From the NCBI GenBank assembly GCA_022495005.1, contig JAGYXB010000176.1:682001-746000 (forward strand): a DNA stretch of 64,000 nt. The letters are read 5' to 3'. Origin of the DNA: Rhyacophila brunnea. Lineage: Eukaryota > Arthropoda > Insecta > Trichoptera > Rhyacophilidae. Shown one piece after another: positions 1-10,774 of this stretch. Every line of letters starts with the position of its first letter. Position 1 is the stretch's first letter. The notes under the pieces are model-generated. The model saw only the letters and a program-made list of their open reading frames with translations. It did not search any database and was not told the DNA's origin. Both the position numbers and the translations under genes were made by a program.

Positions 1-1127
1 ATTCACGGCCAGGTCAGTTTGATATAGTGTGATCGTCATACAAGCGATACTTCTGAATACCTGGCAAGCCATGCTACCGGCTCTAATCATTCATATCACC
101 AATGGTCATCATTTTTCAACCTCAAATATCTTCCATAAACAGTGTACCGTCAAGTGCCGCTCACCGGGTACCACAAACAAACAATACCGCGCGAGTGACA
201 GTGCAACTGAACCATCATAAATCATCATAGAGGTCAGTGTCTGGTATTCAGTAAAATCGCCCCCATCCTTCGAGCCGGAATTCCGTCATCCTTAAAATTA
301 TACAGTCCACTCGCGAAAAGCGCCACCAAATGAATATGATCAATTATAAATTCAACGCGTTCAAGATATGACTAAAAAATAAAGTTGAAATAGGAACACA
401 GATTAATATGTATAAATAATAATAAAATAAAAACTAGGTACCTACATGGAAGCACACACAGTGAACTAGGTTAATAGATGCTTGAAAATTTATAAAACAA
501 TGTCCATCTAAACTCACCTAACGTAAGTGGAATATATCAATATCCGAAGCGATTTAATTTAACACAGTTATTGCCCTGGTAATTGGAATTACCCATGGCA
601 GGGTTTCCATTTACGCCGCGTATACGTCTAAACTAAATCATTAATGAATTACTTTGCATAGCTTGCCTGGAAGTGTTTTTGTCACTTGAATAATATCTTA
701 AAAATTGACATTTCGTTGTGCCTAAAAAATAAAGTTTCGAACCAGTATAAATTTTCCGTAATCACATAGACCCTTAGTAAAAGTCTAGAAACTAATAATA
801 GAGTTGTGCACACTTGGCATAACGCGAAATAATAATAATGGTTTTCACAACAGATGTATAATAAGGTAAAATTATGTATATCAGCTTTAAATATTCAATC
901 CTTTTATTCTAGGCCTTGAGGGAATTTGTTTATTATTTACGTAGGTATATTCTTTTATATTTTCAGAATAATTTCCCTTATGTAGGTTTACGATGATGAA
1001 ATATGATAATGCCTCCGACGCATCGATCATGGGTAGGCTTCCATCAAAAACAGTCGTAAACCGATCAGGAACGCCTGCCAATAAATACAAATTTTACAGT
1101 GGGAGCTTAAAATTCCTACGTACGGCA
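1..1127. other. Unassigned AT-rich DNA with a GC-richer first 320 bp
   Basis: No recognisable gene. The first 320 bases are richer in GC than the rest and are open for about 63 codons on the plus strand, but the translation has no motif and no splice context I can defend. The remainder is ordinary AT-rich sequence with scattered stops in all frames. It could be the edge of an exon or 5' UTR cut by the window start. Confidence 0.4.
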
Positions 1128-1298
1128 TCACGCGAGCTTTTCGCGTAGAGGCGTAGCGCGCCGGCGTAGACCCTCGTAGCACACTCGCAAAGCTTTCCTA
1201 CAGTTCAATCTATACGTCACAGCGTGTAAGTACGTAGCGTTATTTACACGTATATTGGGTGACTCGTGGAAGGTGAGCAATTCCAATTTCATTCTGTT
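1128..1298. other. GC-rich patch with GCGTAG-like words
   Basis: About 60 bases from 1137 are clearly GC-richer than the surroundings and repeat GCGTAG and CGCG words. Open minus-strand frames cross it but have no protein signature. Origin is unknown; a decayed MITE end is possible. Confidence 0.3.
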
Positions 1299-1345
1299 AT
1301 AGTGTAGATAGTACAAAAGTGTAGATAGTACAATAGTGTAGACTT
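1299..1345 (+). repeat. Short tandem repeat, about 17-bp unit, 2.5 copies
   Basis: The unit AGTGTAGATAGTACAA is repeated about two and a half times with one or two changes. It is a simple minisatellite too short to be a gene. Confidence 0.8.
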
Positions 1346-2057
1346 GTTTACATATTATATTATTAATGCATGAGGCGTATAAAATTAAAGTAAATTATCA
1401 GTAATTGAATGAAGACTATATATCAATTGTTGAAGAAAAATAATAAATAGACATCAATAATTTTCCATACAAATTCATGTTTTGAAATTTTTATTTAGAT
1501 ATAGAAGAAAATTGAGTCTAACATTGTTTCTCAACCTTCGCTGACTACTGTCATTTCCCTCCATTTTCAAAAGTGGTGAGGTGCGCTGTCACTTTGTTTC
1601 TTTGTATGGTTTTTCGTCTGGATTTGCGACTTGGAGGTGGACAAATAACACACCGGAATTGTGATCAGAAACGACGAGTTTTATATGGGTTAATATAATT
1701 ATACTAATGGTTACATTTTTATTAATTTATTTTATACGTAGCACGAGCGAACATTGTTTACGGTCTGGCCATCTACCGCGTATTACCCGCCATTTTGTGT
1801 TTCGCTTTCAGCGATAAGCGTTGTTGGAAAACGGCGGCAATGGCGACGTTGGAGATATTTTTAAACGGCCATGATTAACAGCATTGCAGCCTTTATTATT
1901 ATTTATTTTCGTGATCAACCCTTACTATTTGTTGGTTTGATACCGATTCAGGTCTCTCCAGATTCACAGAGACATTCCCAAATGGAGGCCATTTGGGAAT
2001 GTAACACTACCTATAATTTTTTTATATATAAATACTTATAACACTAAATACGTACTC
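1346..2057. other. Unassigned; GC-richer block at about 1540-1870
   Basis: The stretch around 1740-1870 is GC-richer and low in simple repeats (for example TAAACGGCC near its end). No open frame with a motif and no terminal repeats were seen. It may be single-copy sequence. Confidence 0.3.
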
Positions 2058-2270
2058 CACGATGGCCTCCTCATGGGTCCCAGGTTCGAATCCTGGGTCT
2101 GGCAAGTATACAATTATATTGTTTTTCAATTTGTGTATGAGACATAGACTGGTCCTAATAAGTTGAGCAAGTGGCTAACATCCATTACTCGTAAAAACAA
2201 AATCTATTAATACAAAACCTTCACGCTGTGGAGGCACATATAATATGATCTTATTAGAATTGGACATGGT
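2058..2270 (+). mobile_element. S1 tRNA-derived SINE
   Basis: The head is tRNA-like with a perfect pol III B-box (GGTTCGAATCC) inside a CCCAGG...CCTGGG stem. The conserved S1 body follows: a GTTTTTCAATTTGTGTATGA block, a GGTCCTAATAAGTTGAGCAA block and a tail ending GGACATGGT. The A-box half of the head is partly deleted, so this copy is probably not transcribed. It shares its whole order with the S1 copies at 25.1, 34.4, 48.6, 53.6 and 60.4 kb. Confidence 0.85.
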
Positions 2271-2944
2271 TATATACAGAGAACTCACAAATAATAGGAA
2301 CTGAAATACCTAACGGGTGAGAAGTAGCAGGCGACCAATCTCGAGTAAGACAGAATTCGGGGTAAACTTAACGTGTCAAGAATACGTCATACGTCGAATA
2401 CTGCCAATTATTGCTCTCGGTTTATGCATTGACGCTCATTTAATATTGGCGTATTACATACACTATTGCACGTGCACACCGCGGATTTCATTTTCGTAGG
2501 ACACTCAAACATTCAAAACCCTGCCAAAAAATGTAGTGTATTGAATAAAGCTTGTCGGAATTCTATTTATTAATCTGTTTTGTAGTTAAATAATATATAA
2601 ATACGTAATTTCCTTGTATATATTCGTTTAAAAGTGCAAATATTAAATTGTCTTTATTGAGTATGAAGCTTGTGACTGATGCATACTAGAATCTTTTTTC
2701 ATCTCTGGTTGCATTGTTGTCAGTGACAAATAAAGTGCGCATGTATTTATGATATCAACACCGTTACAAATAATCCCACTAAATCCACATTCAACAATGT
2801 TAAATGTGTAAAATGGAATAAAATAATAATTTATTATTGCTCTCCAGAAGCTAAACTATTTGAATTTTCTTAATGATATATCATTCGACAGTGGAGCATC
2901 TATTGAAATATGTATATAGAGGTATCTACCAGTCCGGGTATATG
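2271..2944. other. Unassigned AT-rich DNA
   Basis: Nothing beyond short chance frames. One plus frame at 2317-2499 is open for 60 codons without a motif. Confidence 0.4.
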
Positions 2945-3174
2945 CAGGGCTCAAAATGGACCGGAGCGCACCAGAGCGTCGTTCCTGTTCGTGAAATCGG
3001 TAAGACTATCACTCCGTCTCGTGGACAAAATAATTTGACCGTCTAAACTAGCCATAGATAATCCATATAAATAGAAAATCAAACACACTTATTTTTATGA
3101 AATACATATAAAATTTGATAAATATGAAAAATGTCGAGCGCTCCAGTTCGTAAACTTTTCCATTTCGAGCGCTG
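2945..3174. mobile_element. hAT-type MITE with exact 8-bp TSD
   Basis: The element begins CAGGGCTCAAAATGG and ends with the near-complement CATTTCGAGCGCTG. It is flanked on both sides by the same 8 bases, GGTATATG (2937-2944 and 3175-3182). An 8-bp duplication and CAG...CTG ends are the hAT signature. At 230 bp with no coding capacity it is non-autonomous. No second full copy was found in the window. Confidence 0.88.
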
Positions 3175-3258
3175 GGTATATGTAATTTATTATACAGTGG
3201 CACTAGATTATTATATACGACAAAAGTAGCTTACAGTCGTATGGGAATTCTACGCTAA

Positions 3259-3297
3259 CATTGAAAAAGACATTGAAAAAGACATTGAAAAAAAACG
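3259..3297 (+). repeat. 13-bp tandem repeat, three units
   Basis: The unit ACATTGAAAAAG(A) occurs three times in a row just before repeat A. It is a simple tandem duplication. Confidence 0.8.
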
Positions 3298-3303
3298 TAA
3301 ATC

Positions 3304-3733
3304 ATTACAAGATAAAAAGAACTTTTTATTTATACCACGTTTTTAAATTTTTTGTTGAATCATATAAACTTGACAATTCTATGTATTAATAAATACATTT
3401 TTGTACTTGATAGAAATACTGAATAAATATAGAATACTGAAATGTCATTTTGACATTTCATATTGATTTCCATAGTAACGCACGTATATTTATAGTGTTT
3501 TACTTTTTACGATTTTTTCCGAAATAACTTTCCATACAAAACAGAATTAACTGAAAATCAATTCAATGCTGCTTAAAAATGGCTAAAAGTATTAAAAGAA
3601 TGCATTGTCGTCGTGTTCTAATATATTCTAAAAGTTTAAAATTTCTAGCTAGTCGGGAAGTTAGTTAAAAATCTTCAATCGTCCTATACAAATCTTGGAC
3701 AAACAAGAATACGAACTAATAAAAACGTGGTAA
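3304..3733 (+). repeat. Repeat A, copy 1
   Basis: This is one of five dispersed copies (also 37.1, 42.6, 51.1 and 54.7 kb). All carry an ATTACAAGATAAAAAGA leader, a TGAAATGTCATTTTGA block, CCATAGTAACGCACGTATAT, AAAACAGAATTAACTGAAAA and a final ACAAGAATACGAACTAATAA. Here TACCACGTTTTTA at 3333-3345 is the exact inverse of TAAAAACGTGGTA at 3720-3732, so the core looks like a 400-bp TIR element. The leader is also conserved, so the true left boundary is uncertain. There is no coding capacity. Confidence 0.75.
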
Positions 3734-4279
3734 TAAAATACATCTGCCAATCGCGTATAGTATTGCTGTGGAATGATTTACCTATTACACTCTGTAGTCA
3801 TAGAAACTTACTTTGTTTATTTTAATTTCGATATCAATTTTCGAACCAAAATTGTTCTTATGAAACCTTTTCAAACGTTTAATAGGTATATAAATAAAAC
3901 TTTCATTATCTTGTACACTTCATGTCAAAAGTGTTGCCAATAATTAAAATTGTAACTTAGGTAACTCTTTGTTTAATAACATTAAGTTTTTTGTATTTTT
4001 AATATTATAAATTAGTTGTCTCTCATAATTAATGATACAATACTGTCTCAAAATGAAACAATATAAGCGATAAAAATAATTAGTTGGCATATTTTGGTCC
4101 TCGTTTTCCATATAGAGCTTTCGGGAAAACGCGATTAAAAGTATACATACTCGAATTGATTTTTATTTAAATATAATATTTTTAGGATTTTTTTTCTGTA
4201 ATTCTGACAATATCCCCACAAGCCTTTGCTATGGCTCCAATGTGAAAAACTGAGGATCGGAACTATTCTAAAAAGTAAC
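3734..4279. other. Unassigned AT-rich DNA
   Basis: No open frame, terminal repeat or RNA signature was recognised. Confidence 0.4.
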
Positions 4280-4480
4280 TCATCAGTGCATCTATTCTAT
4301 ACACAAGACTGCTTTCGGTCGCCTCAGCAGCTACCTAGGGTAGGTTTGTATCGAAGTATTAACACTTTTTGTAAAAATTACAATTAGTTAGCCGTCTAAA
4401 CACTCAACACTGTATATATCGCTATAAAATTTACCACAGTCAAAAGAGGTGCTGTTAAAACATCAGCAAACTTATTGAAA
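4280..4480 (+). repeat. MITE H, left-end fragment
   Basis: TCTATTCTATACACAAG, GGGTAGGTTTGTATCGAAGT and TTAGCCGTCTAAAC match the left arm of MITE H, whose compact hairpin form lies at 44811-45073 and longer form at 39146-39676. No matching right arm is visible nearby, so this copy is truncated. Confidence 0.6.
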
Positions 4481-5100
4481 CAATTACAACAATCTCGCGT
4501 CACATCAGGCCTTGGACGAGTTACCTCGTGCGTTCTTGTAAAAGTCATAACTTCTCAATAAACTGTTGTATATTAATTTACTGTGTATGTTTTTAAACAA
4601 TATTTATCATATTATTATTAGTGTGAAAATATTCATCATAAACTCGAGAAACATGTTGATTTTGTTAGTTTTTACAACTATTAATCATTCTGTTCCTATT
4701 TGATATTTTTAAGGGATTTATTTTATTTAAAAAATAACTGGCCCACAAAATATGCCCACCCAGTAAAAATTGGCTGGTAGTCATAAGGTGAACTAGCTGA
4801 TATAAGTAATTTTCGTTTTCCCTTATGTTTAAAAATAAAAATAAATTTTCTGTAAAGTAAAGTAAACTATTTTACAGTTAGCTATGTGTCAAGCAGGTGA
4901 AATTTATTGCCACCATCAGGTTAATCTTTGTTTTATCATCTGCTATCAAAAATAGTTTGATGGAACTGAACTCGTACACATAACGGAATTTCTTAAACCA
5001 CGATATGCAGCGTCGTAATTTTTTACGTTTACCATTGATCTTTTTTCAATGGAAAGTATCATAATACTGTTTTCTAATTATTAAATAAATAAGCTTTACT
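4481..5100. other. Unassigned AT-rich DNA
   Basis: Low-complexity AT-rich sequence without a recognised feature. Confidence 0.4.
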
Positions 5101-5104
5101 CACC

Positions 5105-5560
5105 CCTTGTAAGTTCCTTTACAATTCCAAACTCTGCTCTCCGCTTTACGTAGGCTATACGATATGGCCAGTGCATTAGAGGCTGTCGTCCGACGTGGTC
5201 GCGTAGCTCCGTTTACCCCAATCTGCCGCTAATATCTGACGTATATTATACTATAGTGATCAAATACGATATTATTTTGGTGGGAGGTACCCTGGTGCGA
5301 GTTGTTCAGTGCGCTTTCGACGCGTGTGGCTAAATAGTGCTGCGAAATTGCAAGTGACATGCGTCCAAATTCTCAGTGACTAACGTTGTAATGTAAAGGT
5401 GCAGTGATAATTATATGTTAATGAGTTTGTTATTATAGTGGGGATTTAATGTGACTCTCGGTGGGAGCTTATGTAATAGAGAGTTGGTTGGTATTACTAC
5501 GTCAGATATACCGGTTAGTATTTAAATTATTTCTGTTTTTATGAAATAAGAACTGTTGTG
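5105..5560 (+). promoter_or_regulatory. Candidate promoter / noncoding first exon
   Basis: A GC-richer block stands out between very AT-rich flanks. At 5306-5310 is TCAGT, the arthropod initiator consensus, followed by about 150 bases of mixed, stop-rich sequence like a 5' UTR. Possible donors include AAAG/GTGCAG near 5398. No TATA box is well placed and I could not find a downstream promoter element. It may equally be a decayed repeat. Confidence 0.22.
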
Positions 5561-7160
5561 ATTTATGTAGGTATGGAATTTTCTTCAGGTGGACCTATTT
5601 TCTTTAGAACTGGGTCACTTACAAAAATACACTACGGATATTTATTTCTACAATATTATATTAATAATTTATACAGCAATTAAATTACATTTTAAATTTA
5701 AAATCATTACTATTTAAACAGTATTACTTTACTAAAGCAGATGTAGTTTAATTTTATTTACAATTGAATACTTACTGATAGAAAATGCAGATCTATAATG
5801 AAATATAAATATATTTGAATTAGTTAATATATAACAAGTATTATTAAATCAATTTAATATTATTAGGTTGGTATTAAAATATTTTTTTTTTGAATTCAAT
5901 GATTGAGGCGTCCTTGTATAATATCTTGTTTTGTTCTTTTTCTTACAAATCTTGTCCAACAGTATTATTAATTTTAAAAAAATACTGGATATTTACAATA
6001 TCTAATTAAACCGTACACTTGAGTTGCAAAAAATCTGATAACATACAAATAAGGTATCTTATAAATAAATGATTTTATTTACTTTAGATATTGCTATTTT
6101 GACTATACTCTAACAAAAACTTAACTTTATTTTACTATATATAGTTTAATAATAGTATTAAATTTTAAACCTAGTATCTATCTATAGGGTTAGTCATTGT
6201 AATAATATTGTGGGTAAAATATCTAATACTTACACAAAAAAGTTTAAATATTTTACTATTTAATTTTTTGAATATTATTTAAGATAATAAGGTTAAAAAA
6301 TCATAAGGGTTGAATTATTTTAATATAAGTCTATATTTAAAAAAATATATTTAAAGAACATGAATCTTCTTTAAAAATAAACTACTAAATTACGTTTTTT
6401 AAGGAATATTATTATGCATAGTGCGTTATTTTAAAACGGTGATTTTTATGTACAATTTAAAGAGTGTATAAAGTAATCAATGACATTTACAATTCAATAA
6501 TATAAATTATTATAACATATTCATTTTTAAATTATTTTTTATTTAATTCTATAATAATTAGATTAAATAGCGTTAAATTATAGTAAAGTTAAACAATAAG
6601 GCTTCGATATTATTATACTCTATAATTTAACTACCTACATATTTTATTACACATTTTTTATTCTATTTATACATAAAATAATCACTGCGTTATACATTAT
6701 GTACCTATTAAAAACTAGGCGACTTTATAGGTTGCTCGTATCTACGCCCTAAAAGTCCCCTTTGCTAAGATCACTTAAGTAGACATTCATGCCAGTGATA
6801 CAAGCCTAACTGATTTTTATATAATATTATATCACTAATACTCTTCGGAATAAGATTTCATAAAGACTGATTTATGACCATGATTTCCGCAGTAAAACAC
6901 GTTAAGATGTCACATCTTGTTTATTTCAATTAAGGGATGTTAATCCCGCACCTTAAAGGATAATAATATAGCAATACAGCTCCATAACTGAAGTTATACA
7001 ATGATAATAATATATTATAATATACAATTTAAGTTGCATTTTGATAATATGATATATCTATTATTTGAAATGGTTTTCATTCAATTAAAAAACGTACATG
7101 TGCCTGAAAGTCAGTGTAAATTAAATTTAAAAAAAACTTTACCATGAAAACAAAATTGAA
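5561..7160. other. Extremely AT-rich desert
   Basis: About 1.6 kb dominated by A and T with almost no GC-rich words and no open frame. No terminal repeats or family matches were seen. It could be long-neutral DNA or a scaffold-attachment type region; nothing proves either. Confidence 0.45.
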
Positions 7161-7962
7161 TTTATCATTTTCGAACATAATATATAATTTTGAAAACACT
7201 TCTGAGAAAAATAATATATATTATAATTTTCTGCCAGGTGTCTTACTTTTTTCAAAAAGATTTTTTCTATTGGTTAAGTACAATATATTTTCTCAGAAGT
7301 ATTTTCAAAATTATGTGTATTCCATAATTAGAATGGTGCATTCTTAAGGGGGGACATGCTCGTCAAAGGTCAAAATTAAGTTTTTATTGTATTTTCAAAC
7401 CATGATCCTGGACACTCCTTCAACGTTGTAGATAATCTATTTATATAATTTTGAAGCCTTATTATCCTTTATAGTTATTTTAAACATTTGATGGCATAAA
7501 GTATTTTTGTTACATAAAATAGTATTCTTTTAAACCTCTCGCTCTAATGTTTTAGAATATAGTCATATTTCGGTACATAACTGTGCAGTGATGTTAAGAT
7601 TTTTTACATTTATTAATTTTTAAACGCATTTATGAAACCATTAGTATAATATATTACGAGATAATTTTTGTAAAATATTCACGATAAAAAAATTATATTG
7701 ATAATCTCTGTGATCCCAAATTTGACAAGAATTAGGCATTTTATTATTCAAAAAATCGGCAAGATTAACACATTTGAAGATGATTCTAAAGAATATCTAA
7801 ATAATAAATAAATAGATTATCTACAACGTTTAAGGAGTGTCCAGGATCATGGTTTGAATATACAATAAAAACTCAATTTTGACCTACGATGAGCACGTGG
7901 GCCGTTAAATCTTGTGAATTATTCGTTGAATAAAAGAAATAGTTAATTTAAAATAAATCATA
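7161..7962 (+). mobile_element. FB-t foldback element interrupted by the TTAA hairpin
   Basis: A left arm (7174-7215, containing TAATTTTGAAAACACTTCTG) is inverted relative to a right arm (7286-7343, TTCTCAGAAGTATTTTCAAA). The right arm continues after the insertion with ATCTTGTGAATTATTCGTTG. Other FB-t copies (10.3 and 56.1 kb) show the uninterrupted tail with CATTC joined directly to TTAAATCTTG or TCAAATCTTG. The tRNA-like core is lost here. The open frame at 7144-7347 is an accident of these repeats. Confidence 0.65.
7348..7904. mobile_element. TTAA-flanked hairpin element, internally deleted copy
   Basis: The element is flanked by TTAA at 7344-7347 and 7905-7908. It begins GGGGGGACATGCTCGTC and ends GAGCACGTGGGCCG, the imperfect inverse. 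About 450 bp match the left arm of the complete copy at 45613-47002. The last 100 bp match the end of its right arm, so the centre and most of the right arm are deleted. TTAA duplication is typical of piggyBac-type transposases; no transposase is present. Confidence 0.85.
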
Positions 7963-8023
7963 TTCTCTTAATAATGTAAATCACAGCACAATTTTGAGGT
8001 TTAAAAATAAATCATGTTAATCC

Positions 8024-8366
8024 CCTAATATGGGCGTCTACAGAGTGGATATTAATGTATTAACAGATTTTTTTAATGATAAATTTATGTTATTACTTGC
8101 TCAACTTATTAGGTTGCAGACACACGGCATTGCAGTCGACGTAGGTCTTATTTGATTCTAATCGGATGCAATTGGAAACAAATAAAACCTAGCGTCAATC
8201 CACGTCTACGCACGTTCACTGCAATGACCGTGTTTCTGCAGTCTTAGGTCCATACTGTGACTCTAAACACACATTGAAAAAATGTGTATTTACCAGACCC
8301 AAGATTCGGGGACCTGGGACCCACAACATTATAAACCGACGCGTAAGCCGCTCTACCATTGAGGGC
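8024..8366 (-). mobile_element. S1 SINE split by a MITE
   Basis: Read on the minus strand, a tRNA-like head (B-box region degenerate, near 8310) leads into the CAATGTGTGTTTAGAGTC-type body, then CCTAATAAGTTGAGCAAG and the 3' tail near 8030. A 132-bp MITE (8112-8243) splits the sequence CTTATTAGGTCC, which is continuous in other S1 copies. The frame open at 8216-8413 is an artefact. Confidence 0.8.
8112..8243. mobile_element. Harbinger-like MITE with TTA TSD
   Basis: The left end GGTTGCAGACACACGGCAT and the inverse of the right end, GACTGCAGAAACACGGTCAT, pair over about 25 bases. TTA stands on both sides (8109-8111 and 8244-8246). Removing the element and one TTA restores the S1 consensus exactly. 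A 3-bp TTA duplication and GG...CC-like ends fit PIF/Harbinger MITEs. Confidence 0.8.
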
Positions 8367-8800
8367 AAATAGGCTCTGAAATTTATATTAAAATTTAGGT
8401 AGATAATCTGCAATATAGTAACCTATTTATTTGCAAAATTATGTCTGAGTATTTTTGTATAAAAATCATCACCTGCAATTTTATTTGTATTCTTAGTTTA
8501 AGGCTATACCTCAGTTGAGGCACGGTCTAAAAAGATCATGGCTAGGCGATGCACGGATTGCGGGTCGCGGGTGCAAATGACGCATGCCGACCGAAATATA
8601 ATTTGTCATATATATCCGACATGCGTCCATTTAATGTTCTGTTTATAGTAAATGGGTAACGTTTTTTTTACACAATTTAAGAATTAATACCCCCGTCGCC
8701 ATCACGAAACAAATTGACGTATTGACACCTCGACGTTTTCTCTCAGACTGCCAGCGAGTCGTCGCGCCTATAGTTGAAAATTATTTGCCGTTTCACTGAA
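8367..8800. other. Unassigned, GC-richer patch at 8510-8640
   Basis: Around 8515-8600 the sequence is GC-rich (for example GGATTGCGGGTCGCGGGTGC) with no open frame of note. No mate for a terminal repeat was found. Confidence 0.3.
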
Positions 8801-8804
8801 GTAT

Positions 8805-8906
8805 CGCCTTAATGAAAACAAATAAATTAATATGACTGACAAATTTTAGTGTGCATTAGTTATTATGTCGGATTTTAACAGCGTACATTTACCCCTCGCC
8901 ACTAGC
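8805..8906 (+). repeat. MITE F right-end fragment
   Basis: ATGACTGACAAATTTTAGTG followed by CCCCTCGCCACTAG matches the right arm of MITE F (complete at 57179-57725). Confidence 0.6.
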
Positions 8907-9535
8907 ATGTATTGAATTTTGTTTGTATATTCTAATACAACTATACGTCATATAGTCCCTTCAACTTATATACAAAAATACGTGTAATTATCGAGTTTTG
9001 ACGTTATGTATATTTAGTCCGTTACTAAGCACACAGTGGGTTTTGATTTTATTCATTTTTCTTCACGTGGTGAACGACGGTGACCGTTTATGATTCGTAT
9101 CACGAATTTTTATTATTTTCCGAACATTAATTTCCATAAGTCGGAAAATACCGGCCAGCGACGTCTCCTGTGTATATGTCCATGACAGTTCGTCAAAAGA
9201 GTCATGTGTGATTTTGACTTATTCAGCATATTATTATGGATCGAGCCAGACATATGGACGTAAAATTTACTACATAATAAATGTTTTAAATATATTTTGT
9301 AGAAAATTTTGCATTATTTTCATCCTAGCGCCGGAGTAAAAAGTAATGAAGCATATACTATAGATACATATACCATAACTATCTTAGAGATACAGAGCAT
9401 CAGTTGTTTATTCGCCCAAGGTGCAGAACTAACCTGCCACTGGTTATGCCAATTGGGAGGGCGATAACTATGTTCAACGAAATTGCTTCAGGTGTTGATA
9501 TATTCCACCTACGTGAGGATGAGTACATGTGGACG
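8907..9535. other. Unassigned mixed-composition DNA
   Basis: Several GC-richer patches (9050-9260 and 9400-9480) but no frame, family match or terminal repeat that I can support. Confidence 0.3.
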
Positions 9536-9778
9536 TTGTTTTATAAATTATTAAAATAGGGTCCGGTGTATTTCCTTGTACCTATCTAATTTATATTTTT
9601 TGTATTTATACTCTACTGTTTTATAACTTACTATCTATCTCTATAATACTGATCTATCTCTTTTTTTATGTAATACTGTTTTATATTTCTTTGTTTCTAA
9701 ATGTCATGTTGTGAACGTCTTCAACATATAATTTGTAATGTACACAGTATGTTAAAAATAAATAAATTGAATTGAATA
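9536..9778 (+). mobile_element. Probable LINE 3' UTR relic
   Basis: A T-rich tract without coding ends in AAAAATAAATAAATTGAATTGAA, the kind of 3' tail seen on jockey/CR1-type LINEs. It resembles the tail of the LINE relic at 56.9-57.2 kb in style, not in clear sequence. Confidence is low because no coding part is attached. Confidence 0.3.
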
Positions 9779-9889
9779 CTCTACGACCTACGTGGTCCTC
9801 TCTCCCATGGGTACCCACTCTCAACTTTAAGTCATGTCAAAGCACATTTGAATGTATTTGTATTGTGTAGAATGTTACATTCATAAATT

Positions 9890-10330
9890 CTGTGAATCAG
9901 TCCTTTAATTTAAAAAAATACATAATTAAATTATTTATTGGCAAGTTCAAGTAAGTTACAAGAAAAAAAATTTGGAGTGATCCGTGATGTAGGTTAGTAA
10001 TTAGGATAGTTAATACCTACTTTGATTAAAAAATACAAAAGCCGATTGCCAATAGTAACGCATATTAGAAAGCGTTTCAGAGAGTATTGTAAGAACCATC
10101 AGTTAAAATTCGTCGCAATTAGATACAATTCATATAACAAAGTGGCCAATGCACGTGGGCGCGAATCCCGAGAGACGCAGGTTCAAACCTGCTGGGTGTC
10201 GTGTTTAAAAGAAAAAGATTTTTTTCTATTGGTTAAATATTTCTGAAGTGTTTTTAAATCATGAATATTCAACAAAAAGAATGCTACATTCTTAAATCTT
10301 GAGAATTATTCATTTGAATAAAAAAATAGT
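9890..10330 (+). mobile_element. FB-t copy with tRNA-like core
   Basis: The core at about 10141-10202 has AGTGGCCAATGCACGTGGG (A-box-like) and GCAGGTTCAAACCTGC, a near-perfect T-arm with a B-box-like loop. The FB-t right arm follows: TTTTTCTATTGGTTAAATAT, AGTGTTTTTAAATCATGAAT, GAATGCTACATTCTTAAATC and a tail in GAATAAAAAAATAG. This is an undisturbed version of the site where the TTAA hairpin inserted at 7344. The 74-codon frame across it has no meaning. Confidence 0.7.
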
Positions 10331-10560
10331 TAATTAAATTATTATCAGGTTTAAGTTACAACAAAAAATCTTGGAGTCTTAAGTCAATATTCGGTGCAAT
10401 TAGCATAGTGGTGAATGCAATGCTGGGTGTTCAAATATTATTTTTTTCTATCGGTTATAGGTATATTTCTCATAAGTGTTCTAAAATTATGTATGTTCAA
10501 TAAAAAGAATGTTTCATTCTTAAATAAAAAAATAGTTTAAAAAAATCATAATTATTGATT
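10331..10560 (+). mobile_element. FB-t, second tandem partial copy
   Basis: After a shared lead-in (AAGTTACAACAAAAAATC against AAGTTACAAGAAAAAAAAT in the previous copy) come a shrunken core (GCAATTAGCATAGTGGTGAA) and the FB-t right arm, including AAAATTATGTATGTTCAATA. It lies head to tail with the previous copy. Most of the T-arm of the core is deleted. Confidence 0.6.
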
Positions 10561-10774
10561 TGAGTTTTGTACTATTCCATTCGAGTTTTTTTTTATTCCC
10601 CGGGTTACACCTTTCGGCATTGATAACACGTATTCAATGAAAGTATCAATCAATATTATTTAATATGTAGTAGTAAATTATTGCAGTAAAATAATTTTTT
10701 GTAAGTCGATTTTCTCATTCAATTATAATTATTATTGCGCAGTCTAAAGTCTTTTCTATTAGAAATCACCTATT

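Noticed and set aside
5561..7160. Mitochondrial insertion suggested by extreme AT content
   Set aside because: No mitochondrial coding, rRNA or tRNA sequence is recognisable; it is low-complexity AT sequence.
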